From positions 1 through 35,970 of the forward strand of contig JAFGSG010000059.1 of assembly GCA_016934735.1 (NCBI GenBank): DNA of 35,970 bases, in the 5' to 3' direction. Positions 1 through 7,674 of this stretch are shown here, in pieces. The stretch comes from Spirochaetota bacterium. Its GTDB lineage: Bacteria > Spirochaetota > UBA4802 > JAFGDQ01. The notes beneath the pieces are model-generated. The model did no database searches and had not been told where the DNA came from. It was given only the letters and a program-made list of their open reading frames with translations. The translations under genes were made by a program, and so were the position numbers. Numbering within the stretch: position 1 is the first letter of the stretch; every line of letters begins with the position of its first letter.

Positions 1-97
1 TAATTAAATATTGATGTAACCATTGGGAACTGATTAAGGTAAAAATCAGGTTTTTTATTTGAGTAAACAATAAAAAATCTGATTTTTAGAAGTTCCC
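1..97. repeat. Left terminal inverted repeat with nested hairpin
   Basis: Bases 1-87 are the exact reverse complement of 35884-35970; identity stops at base 88. Inside it, 41-59 and 69-87 form a 19-bp stem with one G-T pair around a 9-base loop, with A and T tracts on its outer sides, so it could act as a bidirectional terminator. In this copy a further pair of 7-bp arms (25-31 and 91-97) extends the fold. The sequence looks like a copy of a short palindromic dispersed repeat (MITE-like). The 87-bp length may simply be an assembler k-mer overlap. Confidence 0.85.
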
Positions 98-151
98 TTA
101 TCTTAAAAATTAGTCAATTTTAATATTTTTGAAGTAGGATTAAATTATTTA

Positions 152-180
152 TTGACAATTTATGAGCATATGCTCATTAT
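152..180 (+). promoter_or_regulatory. Promoter with palindromic operator for the DUF134 gene
   Basis: A consensus -35 box TTGACA (152-157) is followed after 17 bases by a -10-like CATTAT (175-180). A perfect 16-bp palindrome, ATGAGCATATGCTCAT (162-177), fills most of the spacer and runs into the -10 box. A dimeric repressor bound there would block RNA polymerase. Because the first gene encodes a helix-turn-helix protein, autoregulation is the simplest inference. The boxes and palindrome are seen directly; the binder is not known. Confidence 0.6.
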
Positions 181-197
181 TATACCAGAGTATTAAA

Positions 198-506
198 ATG
201 TCAAGACCAAAATGCTGCAGAAAGATCGGATGTGCTCCGGATAATAAATATTTTAAACCAAGAGGAATTCCATTTGCCCAGATCAACGCAATTATCCTGA
301 CTCTTGATGAATTTGAGGCAATCAGGCTTGCTGACATGGAAGGATTATACCAGGAAAAAGCAGCAGAAAAAATGAACATTTCAAGACAGACTTTTGGAAG
401 AATAATAGAATCAGCGCATAAAAAAGTAGCGGATGTTTTAATAAACGGAAAAGCATTAAAAATAGAAGGCGGTGAAGTGTCAATGGATAAGACGAAGCCG
501 GTTTGA
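198..506 (+). CDS. DUF134 family helix-turn-helix protein
   Basis: This 102-residue protein has the DUF134 hallmarks: an N-terminal MSRPKCCRKIGC segment with Cys residues suited to metal or Fe-S binding, a conserved LTLDEFEAIRLAD segment, and a C-terminal helix-turn-helix (about residues 46-75) resembling region 4 of sigma factors. I chose the ATG at 198 because the family begins MSRPK and the upstream ATG at 162 lies inside the operator palindrome. The family often sits beside NifX/MTH1175-like or Mrp-type genes, and here such a gene follows 108 bp downstream. It is probably a small DNA-binding regulator of that pair, but DUF134 proteins have no well-established ligand. Confidence 0.85.
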   Translation: MSRPKCCRKIGCAPDNKYFKPRGIPFAQINAIILTLDEFEAIRLADMEGLYQEKAAEKMNISRQTFGRIIESAHKKVADVLINGKALKIEGGEVSMDKTKPV

Positions 507-559
507 TCACCGGTATGAAATTAACGCCTTCACAGATTAAGCATATAAATTTTTTTTAA

Positions 560-575
560 CCGCAATGCGGGAAAA
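560..575 (+). repeat. Short GC-rich palindrome, REP-like copy a
   Basis: ACCGCAATGCGGGAAA forms a very short CCGC/GCGG hairpin followed by an A run. It resembles three other intergenic palindromes in this window (17774, 20947, 23951), all with the G-rich arm running into GGGAA(AA) on the plus strand. It lies between the DUF134 and NifX-like genes and could attenuate transcription, but no T run follows it. Confidence 0.4.
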
Positions 576-614
576 TAGATTAGAAAATAATTTAATAAAA
601 ATCAGGAGACCACG

Positions 615-971
615 ATGAAGATAGCATTACCGTCAAATCAAAGCAGAGTAGATGAACACTTCGGGCACTGCCCGTATTTTACAATATTTACAGTGAACGA
701 AAACAATAAAATAATCGCTGAAGATAAAGTTAATTCAGCCGCAGGATGCGGGTGCAAGACCAACATTGTTGAGACTCTATCGCAGATGGGAGTTGACCTT
801 ATGCTCGCAGGCAATATGGGCGAAGGCGCAGTGAATGTACTGAATAACTGGGGGATAAAGGTGCTCAGAGGATGCTCGGGTGATGTAAAAGCGGTTGCGG
901 AAGATTACCTTGCAGGAAAACTTCAGGATTCAGGTGTCGGCTGCAGCGAACATGCGGACGGCTGCAACTAG
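615..971 (+). CDS. NifX/MTH1175-like (dinitrogenase FeMo-cofactor family) protein
   Basis: The 118-residue product has the RNase H-like NifX/NafY/MTH1175 fold signature: an opening strand MKIALPS, the HFGHCPYF motif near residues 15-22, a GCGCKT Cys-rich loop near 44-49, and the conserved GVDLMLAGNMGEGA segment. Two further Cys lie in the C-terminal tail. Members bind Fe-S or Mo-Fe-S clusters in nitrogen fixers, but stand-alone versions like this one are common in anaerobes without nif genes and their role is unsettled. A clear AGGAG precedes the ATG by 7-8 bases. A strong terminator follows, so this ends the two-gene unit begun by the DUF134 gene. No nif structural genes are present in the window. 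Confidence 0.88.
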   Translation: MKIALPSNQSRVDEHFGHCPYFTIFTVNENNKIIAEDKVNSAAGCGCKTNIVETLSQMGVDLMLAGNMGEGAVNVLNNWGIKVLRGCSGDVKAVAEDYLAGKLQDSGVGCSEHADGCN

Positions 972-993
972 GATTAACTTGAAAAGCCTGTCT

Positions 994-1034
994 GTTTGAC
1001 GGCGGATTAATCTCTGCCGTCAAACATATTTTTA
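994..1034 (+). terminator. Intrinsic terminator after the NifX-like gene
   Basis: A perfect 10-bp stem (GTTTGACGGC at 994-1003 with GCCGTCAAAC at 1016-1025) encloses a 12-base loop and is followed by ATATTTTTAT. This is a standard rho-independent terminator 23 bp past the stop codon. Confidence 0.85.
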
Positions 1035-1121
1035 TACAAACAAAGATATAGCGGAATGTTTAAGGGAAAACTTCCTTGATTTTCATCAAAACCTATCGAA
1101 TTATTTTATTTCTTAAATTTG

Positions 1122-1164
1122 AAAAAGTCAAATTAATTGCTGTTGACTTTTTTAAACATATACT
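1122..1164 (+). promoter_or_regulatory. Inverted repeat and promoter before the Cys-rich protein
   Basis: A perfect 10-bp inverted repeat (AAAAAGTCAA at 1122-1131, TTGACTTTTT at 1143-1152) overlaps a plausible promoter: TTGCTG (1137-1142), 16 bases, TATACT (1159-1164). The repeat could be an operator or a weak AT-rich terminator. The same inverted pair of sequences recurs around 34378-34440 with a longer spacer. Confidence 0.4.
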
Positions 1165-1221
1165 TATTTCTATTATTTATCGACAAGTCCATTAAATATG
1201 ACTAATATAAGGAGAAATTTA

Positions 1222-1482
1222 ATGAAGAGAATAATTATTATTCTTGTATGCATTGCTGCTTCATTTGCCCTATTATCAACTGTCAGAAGCCAAAGCCTTG
1301 GCCAACGAATAAAGAGAGCGGCGTGCGAAAAAGTCTGTGAAAGAAATTATAGGAACTGCATGGAAGCCGATAAAGACGCTAAGGGAGAAGATGGATATGT
1401 ATCGGACGTAAAAGATGCGGCAAAAGAAGAATCATGCGCGCATGCAAGAGAAAAATGCATGGAAAAATGCGACGAGCTATAA
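1222..1482 (+). CDS. Small exported protein with mirror-image Cys pattern
   Basis: I start this 86-residue protein at the second ATG because an AAGGAGA ribosome binding site lies directly upstream and the result begins with a good signal peptide (MKRIIIILV..., likely cleaved near residues 22-25). The mature part is charged, helical and carries six Cys: C35-x3-C39-x6-C46, a 25-residue link, then C72-x6-C79-x3-C83. The two halves mirror each other, as expected for an antiparallel helical hairpin held by disulfides in the periplasm. Twin CX3C hairpins are known in other folds (for example small Tim chaperones), but I recognise no family here. It appears monocistronic, with its own promoter and a terminator beyond it. 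Confidence 0.75.
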   Translation: MKRIIIILVCIAASFALLSTVRSQSLGQRIKRAACEKVCERNYRNCMEADKDAKGEDGYVSDVKDAAKEESCAHAREKCMEKCDEL

Positions 1483-1512
1483 ATAAACATTTTATTCCTT
1501 CTCATAAAAATG

Positions 1513-1571
1513 ACAGGGTGCGAAGAGAATTAAACATGCTATTAATTTTTAAAAAACTCTTCGCGTCCTGT
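1513..1571. terminator. Bidirectional terminator hairpin
   Basis: A 15-bp stem containing two adjacent G-T pairs joins 1513-1527 to 1557-1571 around a 29-base AT-rich loop. It lies between the convergent Cys-rich protein gene and the minus-strand gene at 1601, so it probably ends both transcripts. Flanking T-rich sequence is present on both sides (TTTT at about 1580 on plus; TTTTTATGAG on minus). Confidence 0.6.
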
Positions 1572-1600
1572 ACGAGATCTTTTAATATTCGTAATCATAT

Positions 1601-2149
1601 TTAATAATCTTTCCCCTCTTCTATAAACACAATATACATATCGATTTTATCATCGCTTTTATCATCCACAACAGCAATGCCTTTACTATAAAAATAAATT
1701 ATGTCTTTGCTGTCGTTATCCCTTTTAATAATCTGCAGGTTTTTATTGCCATAGTTAAAGATAAAAAATTCAATCCCCCTGCTTAAATCAACCGAATCAA
1801 CAGTAATCCTCTGATTATTTAAGCCTGCGATTGCGCATACGTTATTTGAATTTAAAAAAAATATTGCTTTCTGAAAATTATAATAATATATCTTATCAAA
1901 GACAATTTTTACCGGAGCCTGTATTTTAAATACATCGCTAAATAACTCCTTCTTTTCTTTCAATTCCGAAATTTTATCAGGATATCCTTTCAGCGCCATA
2001 ATATCATCAGCGCTTTGATTTAAAAGGATTCTCTCAGCTCCGATTCCGGGAGCAATCAGGGATGCGTCGTTTCTAATGCTGAGATTTATTGTGTTTTCAG
2101 AAACAGATGCCGAAAGAGTTATTATGAATATTATAATTAAGCTTTTCAT
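1601..2149 (-). CDS. Secreted protein of unknown function
   Basis: The 182-residue product starts with a hydrophobic signal peptide (about residues 1-17). Near residues 35-57 it carries a GIGAERILLNQSADDI...KGYPDK segment, the loose pattern (ILL/LG-x-S-x-x-D/E-hydrophobic...GxPD) seen at the start of BamE/SmpA-like and related small envelope domains. The rest is predicted beta-rich with a polar C-terminus. It stands alone, divergent from galE and convergent with the small Cys-rich gene. I do not recognise a specific family, and the BamE-like comparison is only a pattern resemblance. Confidence 0.65.
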   Translation of the reverse strand: MKSLIIIFIITLSASVSENTINLSIRNDASLIAPGIGAERILLNQSADDIMALKGYPDKISELKEKKELFSDVFKIQAPVKIVFDKIYYYNFQKAIFFLNSNNVCAIAGLNNQRITVDSVDLSRGIEFFIFNYGNKNLQIIKRDNDSKDIIYFYSKGIAVVDDKSDDKIDMYIVFIEEGKDY

Positions 2150-2179
2150 TTAATGTTGAAAATTAACTTTAATAAATTC

Positions 2180-2229
2180 TTGTAAAATATAAAATATGAG
2201 CTATACTTTATTCTTATAATTATAAGAAT
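2180..2229 (+). promoter_or_regulatory. galE promoter and 20-bp perfect palindrome
   Basis: TTGTAA (2180-2185), 16 bases, TATACT (2202-2207) form a good sigma-70-type promoter. A perfect 20-bp palindrome, ATTCTTATAATTATAAGAAT (2210-2229), sits at the expected transcription start, a typical repressor position. The palindrome is certain; its use as an operator is inferred. Confidence 0.5.
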
Positions 2230-2261
2230 GTCCATCTATTTTCCGATAAAAAGGATATATT

Positions 2262-3269
2262 ATGCAGATACTTGTCACCGGGGGTGCCGGCTACATTGGG
2301 AGCCATACATGCGTTGAGCTTTTATACGCAGGATACGATGTTACTGTTATTGATAATTTAATAAACAGTAAAGAAGAGTCTTTGAAACGGGTGCAGGAAA
2401 TAACCGGCAAAAAACTAACATTTTATAAAGTTGATCTTCTTGAGAGGAAAGCTTTGAATTCGGTTTTTGCAAAGTCAAAGATTGACGCTGTAATCCATTT
2501 CGCCGGATTAAAGGCTGTAGGCGAATCTGTGCAGATACCGCTAAGGTATTACCAGAACAATATCACAGGCACTCTGATGCTCTGTGAAATTATGAAAGAA
2601 CATAATGTGAAAAACATCGTGTTCAGTTCGTCTGCTACTGTTTACGGTGATCCTCATAAAGTACCCATAACCGAAGACTTCCCTTTATCCGCGACAAATC
2701 CCTACGGCAGGACAAAGCTGATGATCGAGGACATCCTGCGCGATCTTTATATAGCTGACAAGTCAATGAACATCGCAATATTACGCTACTTTAACCCTGT
2801 AGGCTCCCATAAAAGCGGGCGTATAGGCGAATCTCCTAATGATATTCCCAACAACCTGATGCCGTATATTTCGCAGGTGGCAGTAGGAAAACTTAAGATA
2901 CTCAGTGTTTTCGGAAACGATTACCCTACTCCTGACGGCACAGGAGTGCGCGATTACATTCACGTAGTAGATCTGGCCATCGGGCACCTGTACGCACTCA
3001 AAAAGCTGGAAACAAAGCCGGGTATTGTGACGTACAATCTGGGCACAGGAAAAGGGTACAGCGTGCTCGAGATGATAAAGGCATTCGAGAAAGCTTCCGG
3101 AAAAAGCGTCCCGTATAAAATCGTTGAAAGACGCCCGGGGGATATCGCGGCGTGCTATGCCGATCCTTCAATGGCAAAAAACGAAATGGGATGGGCAGCT
3201 AAACTCGGTATTGATGAAATGTGCGCGGACACATGGCGCTGGCAGTCGGCAAACCCTGACGGGTATTAA
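2262..3269 (+). CDS. galE: UDP-glucose 4-epimerase
   Basis: This is a full-length (335-residue) short-chain dehydrogenase of the GalE type, interconverting UDP-glucose and UDP-galactose with bound NAD. Visible motifs are the Rossmann GGAGYIGSH (7-15), the catalytic SSSATVYG (about 122-129), and Y148-GRT-K152. The [16 protein letters not shown] and [10 protein letters not shown] blocks are diagnostic for true GalE over other sugar epimerases. An AGGATAT sequence precedes the ATG. It is not in an obvious polysaccharide cluster, but its product would feed outer-membrane glycan synthesis, consistent with lpxI and kdsA in the same window. Confidence 0.97.
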   Translation: MQILVTGGAGYIGSHTCVELLYAGYDVTVIDNLINSKEESLKRVQEITGKKLTFYKVDLLERKALNSVFAKSKIDAVIHFAGLKAVGESVQIPLRYYQNNITGTLMLCEIMKEHNVKNIVFSSSATVYGDPHKVPITEDFPLSATNPYGRTKLMIEDILRDLYIADKSMNIAILRYFNPVGSHKSGRIGESPNDIPNNLMPYISQVAVGKLKILSVFGNDYPTPDGTGVRDYIHVVDLAIGHLYALKKLETKPGIVTYNLGTGKGYSVLEMIKAFEKASGKSVPYKIVERRPGDIAACYADPSMAKNEMGWAAKLGIDEMCADTWRWQSANPDGY

Positions 3270-3330
3270 AGGTAAAAGCAATCATGTATCAGCAATAACT
3301 GCTCAGGAAATGTTCTGAATAAATAAGCTA

Positions 3331-3597
3331 TTATTCTCTTTCCCTATAATGAAATACGAGAAATATCTGAAATGAAACCATGATTGCATTAATTGCATAT
3401 AAGTATATAACATAATCCATACTGTATAATATCTTATGAGCTATCCCGCTGATATATCCGACAACCAGAAAAAAATAAAAAGTCGTGCTTAAACCTTTAA
3501 CATTTTTAGTTTTTAAAGTTCTCGCAATCGCAAAAGGCCATGAAACACCGAAGCATATGAGCATTACCAGTTCAAATACTGTTTTTTCAATATACAT
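3331..3597 (-). CDS. SemiSWEET/PQ-loop small membrane protein
   Basis: An 88-residue protein with three predicted membrane helices (about residues 8-25, 40-57 and 63-83), the size and topology of one SemiSWEET triple-helix bundle. The first helix carries the SWPFAIARTLKTKNVKGLS stretch, in which the proline and the following basic loop match the PQ-loop motif region. Such proteins dimerise to move sugars across the inner membrane. It is convergent with galE, so a sugar-related role would make sense, although the substrate cannot be read from sequence. Only a weak ribosome binding site (AAAG) precedes the ATG. Confidence 0.75.
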   Translation of the reverse strand: MYIEKTVFELVMLICFGVSWPFAIARTLKTKNVKGLSTTFYFFLVVGYISGIAHKILYSMDYVIYLYAINAIMVSFQIFLVFHYRERE

Positions 3598-3703
3598 CTT
3601 TATTTATCCTGTGAAGTAATTGACACATCGAAAACAGGTCAACATACGAAGTCAATGGAATTTTATTATTATTTCCTTTAAAAATAGTTATTGCTTTTAA
3701 AGT

Positions 3704-5245
3704 ATGCAGTCAATATTTACATATCAATCAATAAGAAAAATGTTGCAAGTTATAACACATAAAATAAAAAAAATATTTTTTTTAATAATCGGCTTTATAT
3801 CCTTAAGCCTGCCTTTGTATGCTGCAAAGCCTATAGCTGCTGTCACTGGAGTTAAAGCCGGAAGCATGAGGCTGATGAGCGTTTCTGTTCTGCTTGAAAC
3901 CCAGCTGATAAATTCGATAAACAGCGCAGGCGTTTTCAGCATTTTAAATCCCGAACTCTTAAAAGATCAGTTGACAAGATATAAATGTACGGATGAAGAA
4001 TGCGTGCTCGCCTTTGCAAGAACAGCTAAAATTAATCTGATAATACGCGCAGAGGTAGAGGATAAGGGTAGCTCAATTGTCTATAGTATATATGCGCAGG
4101 GAATTAATTCGCCGTATTACGGAAGGATTGCGTATAAATACAGCGCTGAAATCCCGCTTTCAGGACTCAGTATTTCCACAATAGAATTTAAATATTTATC
4201 GGAAGAACATGCAGTATATTTTGTATCCGGCCTGCTGAAAAATTATAAAGCGCAGTTCTTTATCAATGCAAATAAAATAGATTCAGAAGAAAGCGTAACC
4301 GGGGATTTTGATCTATTCAGGTATGATAATATTTATTCAGAAAAAGATGATATTGCATCATATAATAAAATCGGCAGGGTCAATATCAGCAACGAAGGAG
4401 TAATAAATGTATCCCAAGGGATTGAAGTCCGGGATAATGATTTTATTTTTATTACATTCAATCAAAAAGCGGAATTCATTGAATCTGTTTTTTACGGCAG
4501 AAAACGCGAAATGGTTTTTGAGAATAAACCGTTAACTGATACTGCAATTTTCTTTTTCTCTACAGTACCTGCCAGCGCTCTAATGCCGGTCCTGGCTCCG
4601 CTCAGCCATTATAAAAACGGCGACTACTCAGGCCTGTCGTTATGGGCGCTTAATTTTTTACCATATTTATACATCGAGTATAAAGGACTCACAAATCGTC
4701 CGGACTCATACAGGAATGACAGACGGGATATTTCTGCACAGACTTCTGCTAATTACCGCTTCGGCCTGTATATGCTGTTCTGCGGAGGGATTCCACTTGT
4801 AATCGACTCTTTCAGCAATCGAATGCTTTATCAGGCAGCCGGATATATCAAACAGCCGTATATTGGAAATACAATGTCAGCTGTATATCTTTCGCTGATA
4901 TCAGGCGGAGGAGGTTTATTTTACAGAGGGTACAGGCTTGAAGGCTATTTATATTTTCATCTGCATAACATTCTGCTTTATATGGCTTTAAAAAAATTAT
5001 ATCCGGACGAGAACTATAACCATGATGCGAACTCATACGTTAAGGAAAACAGAGATAAAAAAAAGGCGTACGCTTATCTTGGCGCACTGGGAGTGTTAAA
5101 ACTGATTGAGATCACGCATGTCATCCTTGTTAAGGACAACATCCGGAACGGCAGGCTTCTCGAAGAAAGTTTCGGATTCGGCCCGGCTGTATACAGAGAC
5201 CCAAACGGAATTTCTTATGGTGCGCAATATACGTTAAGATATTAA
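3704..5245 (+). CDS. Exported CsgG/TolB-N-like protein with DUF5683-like membrane tail (paralogue 1)
   Basis: The 513-residue protein has a signal peptide; starting at the ATG at 3740 would place it at the very N-terminus, so that start is a good alternative. The first domain (about residues 42-170) follows the CsgG/TolB-N pattern of cell-envelope proteins that rank paralogous gene products: a strand, an amphipathic helix, and a C95-TDEE-C100 segment followed by LIIRAEVE. A middle beta-rich region (200-270) is unknown. The C-terminal third has several hydrophobic helices, with a GGGGLFYRGYRLEGY motif near residue 400 resembling the DUF5683 glycine-rich motif. The next gene, 30 bp downstream, has the same architecture. 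Probably an envelope protein; function unknown. Confidence 0.72.
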   Translation: MQSIFTYQSIRKMLQVITHKIKKIFFLIIGFISLSLPLYAAKPIAAVTGVKAGSMRLMSVSVLLETQLINSINSAGVFSILNPELLKDQLTRYKCTDEECVLAFARTAKINLIIRAEVEDKGSSIVYSIYAQGINSPYYGRIAYKYSAEIPLSGLSISTIEFKYLSEEHAVYFVSGLLKNYKAQFFINANKIDSEESVTGDFDLFRYDNIYSEKDDIASYNKIGRVNISNEGVINVSQGIEVRDNDFIFITFNQKAEFIESVFYGRKREMVFENKPLTDTAIFFFSTVPASALMPVLAPLSHYKNGDYSGLSLWALNFLPYLYIEYKGLTNRPDSYRNDRRDISAQTSANYRFGLYMLFCGGIPLVIDSFSNRMLYQAAGYIKQPYIGNTMSAVYLSLISGGGGLFYRGYRLEGYLYFHLHNILLYMALKKLYPDENYNHDANSYVKENRDKKKAYAYLGALGVLKLIEITHVILVKDNIRNGRLLEESFGFGPAVYRDPNGISYGAQYTLRY

Positions 5246-5275
5246 TAATTTTTATTTGCAGGCCACAAACATACA

Positions 5276-6769
5276 ATGTCACAAAGAATTAAAAATATCC
5301 TTAAATTTATTATACTGATTTCGTTAATTTATGTATCAATAATTATAATTTTCCCCCTATCTTTGACAACTGCTCAAACTAAAGCATCACCAAACGGTGT
5401 TGCTGTGTTCGGTATACCTAACAATTACTCATCAGACATAGCTCTTACAGCAGAGGCAGTAGAACGCGTAAAAAAAGTCTTTGCAGACTGCGGAAGATTT
5501 ATGCCTGTCAGCCGTGAGGTCGAAACAGCGTACAGCGAAGCTAAAAAAGACATGCGCGCAGAAGAAAACATATACACTAAAACTGCAAAGCTTCTGGACC
5601 TGGATCTATATATTATGTTGTCTGCTTATCAGCTAGGTAATTTTCTTTATTCGGATATCAGCATAGTTCCGATCAATCACCAGTATAAATATTTAGAAAA
5701 AAAAATCAGATTAAGAAGTAAAATTAAGTTTAATATCTCATTAAAAGCCGGGAAAGAAATTGCTATATTACACTATAATCTGCCTGTAAGCGCTGCTGTT
5801 ATTAAAGTTTATGAGAATGATACATATCTTATAAATGCCGGAGAATGGCAAGGAATAAAAAATAACGAAAAATACAGACTGCCTGACTGCGATGTTCAGA
5901 TAATCAAGACAGGGCGCTTTGAGTCTATTGTAAAAATATCCGCGGAAAAAAAAGAAGGCGATAAATTACAAATAGATATATTTCCGGATGTAAATAAAAT
6001 AGTTGATGAACTGGATGAAGATATATCCAGAAACACAATCAATAGATACGAACTTGGAACTCATGGCGAGGCAGAGAAAAGATTTATTGAAGGTATATGC
6101 GTTGTAAATATGTGCGGCAATGTTTGCGTTCCGAGTTACGGCGCTTTTCTTTCAACTAGCTACCTCGGCTTTAAAGATTCAAAGGCCGATCTGCCGGGAG
6201 TCGCGCTATCTGCAACGATTATTGCAGGGCAGCTTTTACTCCCCGAACTAATGACCGATTTTAAAGTAAATTTTTTTCCATGGAAACAGGACAGCAATAA
6301 AACTGAAAAAATGCAGGATCTTCAAAAATTTCTCTGGTTATCCCTTCCGATCACTTTCTCCACTGCGTATATGGATCAATTGGCGTATCAATTTAGATCC
6401 ACTGAACATCTTCCTCCTTTTTTTAAGGATAAGGATAATATAGCTGCAATTTTTTCTCTATTCCTGCCAGGAGGCGGGCTTTTTTATAAAGGACACAGGC
6501 TTGCGGGGTGGAGTTTTTATTTCTCTGAAATGGCTGCAGCCGCATACACTGTTTACAATTACGGAAGCGATTCAAGTAAATACGCTTTATACGCGCTTGG
6601 AATCATTAAGCTGATTGACATTGCTTATGCATATATTACCAGCCCATCATATTCTTTTTATAATCTTGAAAAAGAAAGAAAAATAGAACCTGTTTCTTTA
6701 AATATGGGAATCAAAACAGGGCATAACCGTGACCAAATATATAACATTATAGTTACTTCAGCTTTTTAA
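5276..6769 (+). CDS. Exported CsgG/TolB-N-like protein with DUF5683-like membrane tail (paralogue 2)
   Basis: A 497-residue paralogue of the preceding gene, in the same operon after a 30-bp gap. It has an N-terminal hydrophobic segment (about residues 10-32), then a domain built on a VAVFGIPN strand and a helix, again recalling CsgG/TolB-N. A Cys-rich spot (VVNMCGNVC, near 280) precedes the membrane part, and the LPGGGLFYKGHRLAGW motif sits near residue 397, almost the same position as in paralogue 1. No strong ribosome binding site is seen, so translation may depend on the upstream gene. Sequence identity outside the tail motif is low, suggesting old duplication with different partners. Confidence 0.7.
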   Translation: MSQRIKNILKFIILISLIYVSIIIIFPLSLTTAQTKASPNGVAVFGIPNNYSSDIALTAEAVERVKKVFADCGRFMPVSREVETAYSEAKKDMRAEENIYTKTAKLLDLDLYIMLSAYQLGNFLYSDISIVPINHQYKYLEKKIRLRSKIKFNISLKAGKEIAILHYNLPVSAAVIKVYENDTYLINAGEWQGIKNNEKYRLPDCDVQIIKTGRFESIVKISAEKKEGDKLQIDIFPDVNKIVDELDEDISRNTINRYELGTHGEAEKRFIEGICVVNMCGNVCVPSYGAFLSTSYLGFKDSKADLPGVALSATIIAGQLLLPELMTDFKVNFFPWKQDSNKTEKMQDLQKFLWLSLPITFSTAYMDQLAYQFRSTEHLPPFFKDKDNIAAIFSLFLPGGGLFYKGHRLAGWSFYFSEMAAAAYTVYNYGSDSSKYALYALGIIKLIDIAYAYITSPSYSFYNLEKERKIEPVSLNMGIKTGHNRDQIYNIIVTSAF

Positions 6770-6869
6770 AACAGCAATGAATTCATAGAAAGTGCCTTCT
6801 GATCTAACTTTTCCTAGATTGCAATATCTATAACTAAATTTTTCCTCTTGAGAGAAATGTTATATTTTT

Positions 6870-6980
6870 TTACAGATCGCTCACTAGTTTATTCACGCTC
6901 TCTCTTGTAAAACCAATCGTTGCACCCGGACCCTCCTGAATAATTTCTATTATTATGCTGCCTGAATTATTAATTGACAT
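6870..6980 (-). CDS. Possible 36-residue small protein
   Basis: The 301-bp gap between the paralogue pair and the MORN gene contains a minus-strand ORF of 36 codons, beginning MSINNSGSIIIE and ending NKLVSDL, with a GPGATIGFTRE turn in the middle. Its base composition is more gene-like than the surrounding AT-rich DNA, and the residues suggest two strands and a helix. The frame stays open upstream of the ATG for about 28 more codons without another ATG, so it could also be the remnant of a longer gene. No ribosome binding site is evident. I see nothing else in this gap. Confidence 0.3.
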   Translation of the reverse strand: MSINNSGSIIIEIIQEGPGATIGFTRESVNKLVSDL

Positions 6981-7070
6981 ATAAATAAAATTAATGATAG
7001 TCTGCGAACATAGCAATAAAAATTGTCTATCTGCTGTAATAAATTCTTTTTTGAATAGAAAGGATCATAC

Positions 7071-7640
7071 ATGAAAAGATTACTAACCATTAGTCTATTA
7101 TTTTTTTTCTTAACAGTACTTAGTGCCTGCGAGACTCTTCAAAGAAACGATAAAAAAACAGGATGCATGAGCGGAGACTGCAATAACGGACAGGGCATAT
7201 ATGTTTGGGAAAACGGATCACAATATACAGGAACATTTAAAGACTCAAAATTCGACGGCGCAGGAATATACGCCTATCCTGATGGTAAAAGCTACAAAGG
7301 ACAATATAAGGAAGGAAAGATGCATGGACAGGGTATATTCACATTTACTGACGGCAAAAAGTATTCCGGTGAATTTAAAAATAATGAAATGAACGGAAAG
7401 GGAGAATTCACTTATCCGGACGGCAGGAAATATACCGGAGAAATTAAAGACGGTTATCCGGACGGGCAGGGCACTCTTCTATGGCCCGACGGATCAAAAT
7501 ACATAGGTGAATTTCAAAAGAACATTATGCAGGGCAAAGGAAAGCTTATTTCTCCTAATGGAAAAATTCTTGAAGGTAATTTTGTAAATGGCATTTATGT
7601 GGATAAAAAAATTAATAAGAAGAAAAAAAATACTGGTTAA
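7071..7640 (+). CDS. MORN-repeat lipoprotein
   Basis: A 189-residue protein with a lipoprotein signal peptide ending in the lipobox LSAC (lipidated Cys20). Residues about 42-180 form six successive 23-residue MORN repeats of the form G-x-G-hydrophobic-x-aromatic-x-(D/N)-G-x-x-Y-x-G-x-(F/Y). They would fold into a long beta-hairpin stack exposed to the periplasm or surface. MORN proteins commonly serve as binding scaffolds, some with lipid affinity; no catalytic domain is present. The tail is Lys-rich. An AAAGGAT sequence precedes the ATG. It is probably monocistronic and convergent with the lipid kinase gene 34 bp away. Confidence 0.88.
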   Translation: MKRLLTISLLFFFLTVLSACETLQRNDKKTGCMSGDCNNGQGIYVWENGSQYTGTFKDSKFDGAGIYAYPDGKSYKGQYKEGKMHGQGIFTFTDGKKYSGEFKNNEMNGKGEFTYPDGRKYTGEIKDGYPDGQGTLLWPDGSKYIGEFQKNIMQGKGKLISPNGKILEGNFVNGIYVDKKINKKKKNTG

Positions 7641-7674
7641 AATTTAGACCTGATCAAATATATATTTTCACAAG

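Noticed and set aside
198-971. Evidence for nitrogen fixation from the NifX-like gene
   Set aside because: MTH1175-type proteins are common in organisms without nitrogenase and no nif structural gene is present.
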